Part shown: positions 24,439-31,953 of the stretch, piece after piece
How positions within the stretch are numbered: position 1 is the first letter of the stretch
Layout of the letters: each line of letters begins with the position of its first letter
Source of the DNA: an uncultured Mediterraneibacter sp.
Lineage (GTDB): Bacteria > Bacillota > Clostridia > Lachnospirales > Lachnospiraceae
Reading direction: 5' to 3'
NCBI GenBank assembly: GCA_944381935.1
Contig: CALWMN010000012.1
Coordinates: 1-64,000, forward strand
Length of the DNA stretch: 64,000 bases
Notes under the pieces: model-generated
What the model was told of the DNA's origin: nothing
What the model saw: only the letters and a program-made list of their open reading frames with translations
Database searches by the model: none
Made by a program: the position numbers and the translations under genes

Positions 24439-26952
24439 TCACGCCTCGCCGTTTTCTTCGGACAGCACCTGTTCCATTATCTCTCTCAGCAGGCGAAAAT
24501 CAATCGGCTTGGATATATGCCCGTCCATTCCCGCCTTTTTTGTCAGGGCGACATCCTCCGCAAACGTGCTTGCCGTCACCGCTATGATCGGGACAGTCGC
24601 CGCATCTGCTTTTTGGATTTTTCTTATATGCTCCGCCGCCTCGCACCCGTCCATAACAGGCATCTGCATATCCATAAGGATCAGATCAAAATATCCCGCC
24701 TCATGGCTCTCATACAATTCCACAGCTTCGCGCCCATTCCATGCCTGAACAATCTCCATCCCAAATGTCCTGAGCGCTTCTGACATGATTTCCATATTGA
24801 TCTCATTATCGTCTGCTGCCAGGACACGTCTCCCTTCGAGCGTCACCCCTCTTCCATCGGTCGGCGTTTTTTTCTCCGCCCTTTCTGTTCCTTTCTCAGC
24901 ATCCGTTCTGCATGGAATCATAACTTCGAAAGCGGTTCCCTTTCCAAGCTCACTTTCCACCTTTATAGTTCCGCCCATCTCCTGGACCAGCTCATGCACG
25001 ATTGACATCCCCAGACCCGTGCCTGACACATTCGCGGCTCCAAACTGAACCTCCCGCTCAAATGGAAGAAAGAGCCTGTCAAGGAATGCTTCGCTCATGC
25101 CGGCGCCATTGTCCATGACAAAAAACAGGTATTTACGGTATCTGCTGTTATGGTCCTTATATTCCCTGACTTTAAACTCAATGATCCCGTTCTCTCCTGT
25201 AAACTTGATTGCATTTGAAAGCAGGTTATTGAGGATCTGCTGAAGTTTTCCCCAGTCCCCTACTATGTATATATCCTCTACCTCGATATCCGCATGCAGA
25301 TACTTCCTCCTGTTTATGAGCTGGGCTCCGAATAAAGACGCCAGTTCTTCGAGTTTTTCCTTTATGCGGAAGCGTTCTCTCTTTAACTCCAGCTTCCCCT
25401 CTCCAATCTGTGAAATATCCAGAATATCATTGATCAATTCCAGAAGCTGATTTCCCAGGGATTCTATTTTTTTCAGGGAATCTGCAGTTTTGATGGAATC
25501 ATCTGTCTGCTGCCCTGCCAGCTGTGCCAGTCCTATGATTCCGCTCAGCGGTGTACGCATATCGTGGGACATCTGCGAGAAAAAGCGGCTCTTTGCCTTC
25601 GCCATGCTGTCTGCCAGGTCCAGCGAGTTCTTCAGCAGCTCTAGCCTGGAAAGTTCCTGCGCTTTCGCCTCATTTACATCCCGGAACGCCAGGACTACCG
25701 TCCCCCTGCGGAGAGACTCATCATAGAGCATCTGCACATGCACCCATCTGTATTCGCCATTGAACAACCGCCTGAAGTCGCCGCCGAAATCACGGGTTCG
25801 CTGCCTGACGAGTTTTTTCATATTTTCTGTCGAAAACGTTTTTTTAAATTCCCTGTAATCGCTTTCACTGATCAGTTCCCTGAAAAAATCCAAAAGCTTT
25901 CCATATGGTCCCCGCCTGGGCATCCCGTTTTTGACATAGTCAGAACCCTTCAGCATAAAATAGCGGTCTTTCTTCAGATCAACCTGGTACAAGGCATAGT
26001 AAGAATTGCCAAGTACACCGATAATCTCATTATAGGTCCTGGCTTTACGGTTCACACGGTAATCCGCTATGGCAAACGATGCTGCTGTGACAAGAAAAAT
26101 GCCGATCACCACCAGGAAGATATGCCGCGGGCGATTATACGGTTCCAGCAAAGAGCTGTATGGAACCGTGACAACCGCATACCAGCCAGGAGCTGTTCTG
26201 TAATAGTAAACGCCGCGTTTTACATGGTCCGCCCCGACTATGGAAGTATCGTACGTTTCAAAGCGTCCCTCCGATATCCCTTCAAATATTGAGTCAAACT
26301 CTTCCTGCAGTTTCTCCCGGCGCGCTCCTTTTATTGTGTACATGATAAGCGTCCCGTTGGAATCGCACAGGAAATAATCGGTGCCCTCCGGCATATCCCC
26401 GCCACGCTTATAATCCTCTTCTCCATCCGGATACAGATCCATTGCCGCCACATCCTGTGTGCCTTCTATTTTCTTCGCCAGTGTCACAACATCTTTCTTA
26501 AGCTTTGCATCCCGGTAAACATCTGTATAGATAATTTTTCCGTCTGCCTTGAGAGCATCCTGATACCAGTCTCTCCGGGAGGCGTCAAAAGCTTCGCCGT
26601 CCTCCGGGTATGACGCGCCATAGATCTTCCCGCCAAGGGAGGCATAGACCGCAAAGTCTTCAAGCTCCATCGAGGCTGCCACAAATTCCGGGTATCTCCG
26701 GATCAGAACATTGTAGTTGTCCGCCCGGTTCTCAGGTCTTAGCTGATACTCAAGGGTATCCAGAACCGTCTCATATTGCCTTGATATAAGCATTTCATTC
26801 AGCGCATACGAACGGGCATTCTCCTTCCCCGTTCTGTATGCGCTTTCAAGAACCGCTGAATCCATCCTCTGCACGGAAAAAGGTATGAACAGAAGGATGA
26901 TCAGGACCGAAGCCATCAGGAAGAAGTATTTATTTTTATGCTCTTTTTCCAT
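24439..26952 (-). CDS. Hybrid sensor histidine kinase with extracellular Cache domain
   Basis: An 837-residue membrane kinase. An N-terminal helix (about 10-27) and a second near residue 282-303 flank a dCache-type sensor with the motif RDWYQDALKADGKIIYTDVYRD. A PAS-like domain is followed by HisKA (SQMSHDMRTPLSGIIG, His near 475), HATPase (LLSNAIKFT, DNGAGM, GTGLGMSI) and a C-terminal receiver with Asp in LILMDMQMPVMDG. It lacks its own Hpt domain, which the operon supplies separately. Cache domains usually sense small metabolites; the ligand is unknown. Confidence 0.93.
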   Translation of the reverse strand: MEKEHKNKYFFLMASVLIILLFIPFSVQRMDSAVLESAYRTGKENARSYALNEMLISRQYETVLDTLEYQLRPENRADNYNVLIRRYPEFVAASMELEDFAVYASLGGKIYGASYPEDGEAFDASRRDWYQDALKADGKIIYTDVYRDAKLKKDVVTLAKKIEGTQDVAAMDLYPDGEEDYKRGGDMPEGTDYFLCDSNGTLIMYTIKGARREKLQEEFDSIFEGISEGRFETYDTSIVGADHVKRGVYYYRTAPGWYAVVTVPYSSLLEPYNRPRHIFLVVIGIFLVTAASFAIADYRVNRKARTYNEIIGVLGNSYYALYQVDLKKDRYFMLKGSDYVKNGMPRRGPYGKLLDFFRELISESDYREFKKTFSTENMKKLVRQRTRDFGGDFRRLFNGEYRWVHVQMLYDESLRRGTVVLAFRDVNEAKAQELSRLELLKNSLDLADSMAKAKSRFFSQMSHDMRTPLSGIIGLAQLAGQQTDDSIKTADSLKKIESLGNQLLELINDILDISQIGEGKLELKRERFRIKEKLEELASLFGAQLINRRKYLHADIEVEDIYIVGDWGKLQQILNNLLSNAIKFTGENGIIEFKVREYKDHNSRYRKYLFFVMDNGAGMSEAFLDRLFLPFEREVQFGAANVSGTGLGMSIVHELVQEMGGTIKVESELGKGTAFEVMIPCRTDAEKGTERAEKKTPTDGRGVTLEGRRVLAADDNEINMEIMSEALRTFGMEIVQAWNGREAVELYESHEAGYFDLILMDMQMPVMDGCEAAEHIRKIQKADAATVPIIAVTASTFAEDVALTKKAGMDGHISKPIDFRLLREIMEQVLSEENGEA

Positions 26953-26976
26953 ACAGTGTGTTTCCGTCCTTTTTCT

Positions 26977-27618
26977 CTATTGCCGAACCTGCCCTTCCTG
27001 GCCGCAGCCCGGATTTGTTGCGTCCTGTTTTCCTTCTTCCTGCCTCTGTCTCCTGCTTTCCAGATTACGGTAGTACTCTCCATCCCAGTAGTCGTCCAGA
27101 CAGACAGGCATATCATCTGTCAGGCTTTTCACCCTGATGTTAAGATTGTACAGGTCCTGCTGCGCGTCATCGAGTTCCTTTGCATATTGCTCAATTTTAT
27201 ATTTTGCGGCAAGCAGCTGGATCCCTTTTTCTTCAAGCTGGCCATTTATTTTCTTTACAATAATCTCTTTCTGCCTCTCTGTCTCCGCCTTTGCCTCTTC
27301 TATCATCTGCTCTGCCCTGATTCTGCTCTTTTCTTCGATAGCGGCAGCGCTTCTGCGTGCCTCTTCCATGATTCTATTGACAGTTTCATAATCAAAGAAA
27401 TCTCCGTCACGCTCTTCCTTTAATTTTTCCAGTTCTTCCTCAATCTGTGCGGCACGTGCTTTCAGAGCAGTGTTTTCTTCCTGGAGAACAGCCTTTTCTT
27501 TCTGGTACGCATCTCTGGCCGACTCCAGTTCATGTTCTAATGTCCCGATGCGCTCTCTTACATCATTCTTGTTAAATCCTCCGAACAGGGCTGTTCTGAG
27601 CATCCCACTTTCCGTCAT
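26977..27618 (-). CDS. DivIVA-like coiled-coil protein
   Basis: A 213-residue, strongly helical protein. The N-terminal FGGFNKNDV motif resembles the start of DivIVA/GpsB-like proteins that bind curved membranes at poles and septa. A long coiled coil follows (about residues 20-170), and the end is acidic then polar with CLDDYWDGEYYRNLE. There is no signal or membrane helix. GGAGG lies 8 bases before the ATG at 27618; a TTG further upstream (27711) is unlikely. First gene of the operon, 24 bases before the hybrid kinase, so it may position the signalling proteins in the cell; this is inference. Confidence 0.75.
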   Translation of the reverse strand: MTESGMLRTALFGGFNKNDVRERIGTLEHELESARDAYQKEKAVLQEENTALKARAAQIEEELEKLKEERDGDFFDYETVNRIMEEARRSAAAIEEKSRIRAEQMIEEAKAETERQKEIIVKKINGQLEEKGIQLLAAKYKIEQYAKELDDAQQDLYNLNIRVKSLTDDMPVCLDDYWDGEYYRNLESRRQRQEEGKQDATNPGCGQEGQVRQ

Positions 27619-27755
27619 ATCCTTATCCTCCCGTTTTTCTTTTTGCCGGGCGGTCTGCCCCTGTACTCCGGCGTTTTCTTTTAAATATCCGCCCTGTCCC
27701 TTGACACCCAAATGTGTCTTTCCACATTACGATTTTTCTCTATCACACCATAATC

Positions 27756-27788
27756 ATTATACTTGCCACGTCCTGCTCTGGCAAGTAT
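27756..27788 (-). promoter_or_regulatory. Promoter of the phosphorelay/c-di-GMP operon within an inverted repeat
   Basis: On the minus strand TTGCCA (27779-27784), 17 bases, TATAAT (27756-27761). The perfect repeat ATACTTGCCA ... TGGCAAGTAT (27759-27788, 10-base centre) has one arm covering the -35 box and the other overlapping the -10 box, the arrangement of a repressor operator. The leader to the first gene is about 130 bases. Confidence 0.65.
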
Positions 27789-27849
27789 CTGAAAGAAAAA
27801 TCTGTCGTATACAGAATTATAATGTAGAACCGGCAAATTTACTTTTTGC

Positions 27850-27878
27850 TTGTTTTTTGCCCTTAAAAGTGGTAGTAT
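27850..27878 (+). promoter_or_regulatory. tRNA-Ala promoter
   Basis: TTGTTT (27850-27855), 17-base spacer, TAGTAT (27873-27878), placing the transcript start within a few bases of the tRNA 5' end at 27888. Confidence 0.55.
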
Positions 27879-27887
27879 TCTGTACAT

Positions 27888-27960
27888 GGGGTATTAGCGC
27901 AGTTGGGAGCGCGCCACATTCGCATTGTGGAGGCCACGGGTTCGAATCCCGTATACTCCA
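27888..27960 (+). tRNA. tRNA-Ala (CGC)
   Basis: A 73-nt cloverleaf: acceptor GGGGTAT pairs with ATACTCC, anticodon stem CCACA/TGTGG, loop TTCGCAT giving CGC, which reads GCG. CCA is not encoded. The HAD phosphatase gene follows 89 bases later on the same strand. Confidence 0.95.
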
Positions 27961-28049
27961 TTTAAATATGGTTTCATGCACTTAACAGATATGTCCGGGC
28001 GGTATTACGGCATCGTGCATATCCTTTTCAGGTCAGGAGAATCCTTGCT

Positions 28050-28640
28050 ATGAGATATCAGAACATTATCTTTGATTTTGGAAACGTGATCGGCCGCTTT
28101 GACGCCCATCATATTCTCGGGCAGTTCTGCTCTTCCGATGAAGACAGCCGCATCCTCTCGGAAGCAATCTTCCCCGACTGGCCCGCGCTGGACAGGGGGA
28201 CACTCGATTACGACGGCAATATTGAAAATGTTGTATCCCGTGTTCCTGCCCGTCTTGAAAATACTGTACGGGCTTTTTTCAGAGAATGGCCCGGATGTGT
28301 CAACCTCCTTGCGCAGACGGAGGCCTTTATCCACGAACTGGAGCAGACCGGCGCGCACCTCTATTTGCTTTCCAACGCGCCAACCCGCTTTGCAGAATGG
28401 TTTACAGGCTGCGATATCCTGAAGAATTTCAGTGGTCTTGTATTTTCTGCCCCCATTAAGATGGCAAAGCCGGAGCCAGGCATTTACCGCTATCTCTTTG
28501 ATACGTTCGGGATTGCCCCGGAGGACTGTTTCTTTATCGATGACCTGGAAGAAAACATTGCTGCCGGGCAGGCTCTGGGCATGGACGGGATCCTGTTTAC
28601 CGGCGACATAGAAGCTGTAAAACGGGCAATTGAGTTCTGA
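28050..28640 (+). CDS. HAD-superfamily phosphatase (YihX-like)
   Basis: A 196-residue soluble hydrolase. Motif I is FDFGNV, where the nucleophile Asp is followed by FGNV as in the YihX subgroup rather than the usual DxDxT. LLSNAPTRF fits motif II (Ser/Asn), KPEPGIYRY motif III (Lys) and FIDDLEENI motif IV (two Asp). YihX of E. coli is a glucose-1-phosphatase, but the substrate here is open. The gene may share the tRNA-Ala transcript and ends at a convergent terminator with smpB. Confidence 0.85.
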   Translation: MRYQNIIFDFGNVIGRFDAHHILGQFCSSDEDSRILSEAIFPDWPALDRGTLDYDGNIENVVSRVPARLENTVRAFFREWPGCVNLLAQTEAFIHELEQTGAHLYLLSNAPTRFAEWFTGCDILKNFSGLVFSAPIKMAKPEPGIYRYLFDTFGIAPEDCFFIDDLEENIAAGQALGMDGILFTGDIEAVKRAIEF

Positions 28641-28668
28641 CCCTGGATACAGGGAAGAAAGTCTGAAG

Positions 28669-28730
28669 AAAGGAAGCCGGAGCACGGATCAGAGTATTTC
28701 CCTCCATCTGACCGTGTCCCGGCTTTCTTT
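28669..28730. terminator. Convergent terminator between the HAD gene and smpB
   Basis: A long imperfect stem: AAAGGAAGCCGG...CACGG..TCAGA pairs with TCTGACCGTG..CCGGCTTTCTTT, with A-rich and T-rich flanks on the two sides, suited to both converging transcripts. Confidence 0.8.
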
Positions 28731-28733
28731 TCC

Positions 28734-29201
28734 CTAAAGATTCCTGATCTTAAATTCTCTCTGCGCCTCTCTTTTCTGATCCTTTTTGGCGATATCCGCC
28801 CTCTTGTCATAGAGTTTCTTTCCCTTTGCCAGCCCGATCTCCACCTTTACGAGGCTCCCACTGAAATAAACTTGAAGGGGAACCACCGTGATCCCCTGCT
28901 CCTTCATCTTGCCGAATATCTTGTCGATCTCCTTTTTGTGCAGGAGAAGTTTCCTGACGCGGAGCGGATCCTTATTAAAGATATTTCCTTTCTCATAAGG
29001 GCTGATATGCATCCCGTAGATAAACATCTCCCCGTCCTCAACGCGGACAAATGCCTCTTTGATACTGCATTTTCCCAGGCGGAGCGATTTCACCTCTGTC
29101 CCGTGCAGGACAATGCCGGCTTCGTATTTTTCAAGAATAAAATAATCGTGGTATGCTTTTTTATTATTGGCGATAAGCCTGTTTCCTGTTTTTGCTGCCA
29201 T
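28734..29201 (-). CDS. smpB: SsrA-binding protein
   Basis: A 155-residue basic protein that binds tmRNA and brings it to stalled ribosomes. Family signatures are present in order: [24 protein letters not shown] opening, [25 protein letters not shown]-like [15 protein letters not shown] and the basic tail [13 protein letters not shown]. It lies 12 bases downstream of rnr, a conserved pairing because RNase R degrades the faulty mRNA released by trans-translation. Confidence 0.97.
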   Translation of the reverse strand: MAAKTGNRLIANNKKAYHDYFILEKYEAGIVLHGTEVKSLRLGKCSIKEAFVRVEDGEMFIYGMHISPYEKGNIFNKDPLRVRKLLLHKKEIDKIFGKMKEQGITVVPLQVYFSGSLVKVEIGLAKGKKLYDKRADIAKKDQKREAQREFKIRNL

Positions 29202-29213
29202 ATCGAATCCCTT

Positions 29214-31325
29214 CTATATTATTTCAAAATTCACAGTTCTCTGTACCCGGTCCGCTTCACTTACCCGAACACAGACTTTCTGTCCCAGCTTAAAGCGCTT
29301 TCCGGTGCGTTCCCCCACCAGTTCATAACTCTGCTCCTGATATTCATAATGGTCATCCTTCATATCCGCGACATGGACAAGTCCTTCTACTGTATTTGGC
29401 AGTTCCACATAGGCGCCCCACTTTGTAATGCCGGATATGACCCCTTCAAATTCTTCCCCGATGTGATCCTGCATATATTCCGCTTTCTTCATCTTCAGCA
29501 CTTCCCGCTCAGTCTCTTCCGCAGTCCTTTCTCTCATGCTGCATTGCGCTGCAACTTCGGGCAGTATTTTCTCATAATGAAGGATTCTGTCCCCGACAAG
29601 CCTTCCCCTGATGTTCTCTTTGATGATCCTGTGTATCTGGAGATCAGGATAACGGCGTATCGGCGAAGTAAAATGTGTGTAATACTTTGCCGCCAGCCCG
29701 AAATGACCTGTATTCTTCGTTGAATACCGCGCCTGTCTCATCGAACGGAGAGCCAACCGGCTGATGAGCGCCTCCTCCGGCGTACCCTCTACCTTGTACA
29801 GCAGCTTTTGGATCTCCTTTGGGCGAACCTCATTCCTGATATGGATGTGATAGCCGAAATTATTGACAAATGCGCCGAGCTGCCTCATTTTCTCCTCCTC
29901 GGGCATCTCATGGGTACGGTAAAGAAACGGGAGTTCCCTCCAGAAATACTCCTCCGCCACCGTCTCATTTGCAAGAAGCATAAAATCTTCTATAATGTTT
30001 GTTGCGGCATTCCGCTCATATGGCTTTATCTCCGTGGGATGTCCTTCCTCATCCAGTATAACCCTGGCTTCCGGAAAATCGAAATCAACAGCTCCCCTTT
30101 TTGCACGCCGGTTTCGGATCGTATCTGACAACTCCTTCATCATCCGGATCATTGGGACGAATTTTTCGTGTGCTGCCAGCATATCCCGGTCTTCACCAAG
30201 TATCTTTGAAACTCCTGTATAGCTCATCCTTCTGTCTACCCGGACCACGGTCTCTGCAATGACATGGTCTTTCACTTCCCCGTCAGGGCCCACCGACATG
30301 ATGCAGGACAGCGCCAGCCTGTCCTCCCCCTCATTCAGGGAGCAGATACCGTTAGAGAGCCTGTGGGGAAGCATGGGGATCACCCTGTCTGCCAGATATA
30401 CGCTGGTTCCTCTTTTCAACGCCTCTCTGTCAAGTGCGCTTCTCTCCTGGACATAATTTGCCACATCTGCGATGTGGACGCCCAGCCGGTAATGGTCTTC
30501 CTCCCAGGTTACGGATACTGCGTCGTCCAGGTCCTTTGCGTCCTCTCCGTCGATTGTCACCATCTGCCAGTCCCTGAGATCCATCCTGCCCTCACAGTCT
30601 GCCTCACTCACGCTTTTCCCCACACGGACTGCCTGATTGAGCACTTTCGCCGGAAATTCGGTCGGGAGGCCGTAGTCTTTCACAATGGATAGAATATCTG
30701 TACCCGGATCATTGATATGGCCTATGATCTCGATGATTTTTCCTTCCGGTTTCATATTCTCGCTTCCGTAGGAAAGCAGTTCCACCACAACCTTATGCCC
30801 CGTCATCGCCTCAAGATCACATCCCGCAGGAATATAGATATCCCTGATATACCGTTGGTTGTCCGGCCTTACAAACCCAAAGCCCTTGCTTTTCACATAC
30901 AGTCCCACGATCCCTGCAACGCTATGGGATACCACTTTTACGATTCTGCCCTCCTGCCGCTTTCCGCCCGGTGATGCCAAGATAATATACTCGACTTTAT
31001 CTCCCTGGAACGCACCGTTGACGTTCTCTTCCGAAATGAAAATATCTTCTCCGCCCCCATCCGGCGCCACAAACCCAAAGCCTCTTGGATTCGCCTGGAA
31101 TGTACCGGTCTGCCGCTTTGCCGTTCCTGCACTGTATTTTCCTTTCCTAGAAAGGGAGATTTTTCCTTCCCCGGTCAGAGAATCCAGCACCTCCTTGAGC
31201 TCTCCTCTCTGCTCTCTTGGGATCATAAGGATGGCTGCAATCTCCTTCAGCCTCATCGGCACATAAAGGTCATCCCTGATAAAATCATAGATAACCTTCT
31301 TTCGCTTTTCAAATGTCTCGTCCAT
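29214..31325 (-). CDS. rnr: Ribonuclease R
   Basis: A 703-residue processive 3'-5' exoribonuclease of the RNB family. An N-terminal winged-helix region and two cold-shock-like domains (GFGFVAPDGGGEDIFI near residue 85) precede the catalytic RNB domain with DGEDAKDLDDAVSV carrying the metal-binding Asp residues, and YSTKNTGHFGLA plus FTSPIRRYPDL. A C-terminal S1 domain (EEFEGVISGITKWGAYVEL) completes the set. The length is normal. It is followed by smpB in the same transcript. Confidence 0.97.
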   Translation of the reverse strand: MDETFEKRKKVIYDFIRDDLYVPMRLKEIAAILMIPREQRGELKEVLDSLTGEGKISLSRKGKYSAGTAKRQTGTFQANPRGFGFVAPDGGGEDIFISEENVNGAFQGDKVEYIILASPGGKRQEGRIVKVVSHSVAGIVGLYVKSKGFGFVRPDNQRYIRDIYIPAGCDLEAMTGHKVVVELLSYGSENMKPEGKIIEIIGHINDPGTDILSIVKDYGLPTEFPAKVLNQAVRVGKSVSEADCEGRMDLRDWQMVTIDGEDAKDLDDAVSVTWEEDHYRLGVHIADVANYVQERSALDREALKRGTSVYLADRVIPMLPHRLSNGICSLNEGEDRLALSCIMSVGPDGEVKDHVIAETVVRVDRRMSYTGVSKILGEDRDMLAAHEKFVPMIRMMKELSDTIRNRRAKRGAVDFDFPEARVILDEEGHPTEIKPYERNAATNIIEDFMLLANETVAEEYFWRELPFLYRTHEMPEEEKMRQLGAFVNNFGYHIHIRNEVRPKEIQKLLYKVEGTPEEALISRLALRSMRQARYSTKNTGHFGLAAKYYTHFTSPIRRYPDLQIHRIIKENIRGRLVGDRILHYEKILPEVAAQCSMRERTAEETEREVLKMKKAEYMQDHIGEEFEGVISGITKWGAYVELPNTVEGLVHVADMKDDHYEYQEQSYELVGERTGKRFKLGQKVCVRVSEADRVQRTVNFEII

Positions 31326-31373
31326 ATTTTTCTCCTATACCGCTATCTTCTGCAGTGTTTCTGCATAAAGAAC

Positions 31374-31409
31374 AAAAACACCCTATCCGCAATTGTATAG
31401 AGTGTTTTT
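31374..31409. terminator. Terminator between secG and rnr
   Basis: Stem AAAAACACCCTAT / ATAGAGTGTTTTT with one mismatch and a 10-base loop. On the minus strand it follows the secG stop by 57 bases and ends in TTTTT. Confidence 0.82.
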
Positions 31410-31465
31410 CTCTTTATTATCTTATGAAACAGCCAGCATCATACAGCCAAAAACTTCCTGCCGCT

Positions 31466-31708
31466 CTAGTTGAATATGCCAAGATTCAGCACTACGGACA
31501 AGAGGATGAACAGCACTGCAAGGAACTTCGTAGACTTCACGAGTGCGCCCTCCATAGACCGTCCCTTATTCTGTCCCCAGTACGTATCTGCGGCGCCGCT
31601 TATCGTTCCCAGTCCCGCAGACTTTCCTTCCTGCAGCAGAATAATCGCTGATAAGGCAATACAATCTATAACAAAGATAATATATAAGACAATCTTCAAA
31701 ATATCCAT
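31466..31708 (-). CDS. secG: Preprotein translocase subunit SecG
   Basis: An 80-residue membrane protein of the SecYEG translocon. Two hydrophobic helices (about residues 3-25 and 58-78) flank the conserved loop LLQEGKSAGLGTISGAAD-type sequence, rich in Gly and Ser, which is the family signature. AGGAGG lies before ATG. It sits upstream of rnr and smpB as in many Firmicutes, though a terminator separates them. The 245 bases upstream to nifJ hold no convincing gene. Confidence 0.93.
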   Translation of the reverse strand: MDILKIVLYIIFVIDCIALSAIILLQEGKSAGLGTISGAADTYWGQNKGRSMEGALVKSTKFLAVLFILLSVVLNLGIFN

Positions 31709-31953
31709 CCTAACACCTCCTGCGGATAAGCCACGATTATTCTATCACAGGAAAAACAGGTTTGCAAGTATTTTAGAAGCATACCGAACAAAATCCCCAG
31801 GAAAACCGGGAGATTTCCCGCCAAAAGAGACGCCGCGGATCTGCTTCGGATCATGAAGACCCTTCTGCAGTGCCGCAGCGTTCTCTGTATCACTTAGATC
31901 AGTCCCTCCGGGAACTTACACCCTTTAATATGCTGTTTTCCTCCGGGAATGGA

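Noticed and set aside
31696..31893. A 65-codon minus-strand frame upstream of secG with a hydrophobic middle.
   Set aside because: It overlaps the secG start, has no ribosome site, and its hydrophobic part is short and irregular.
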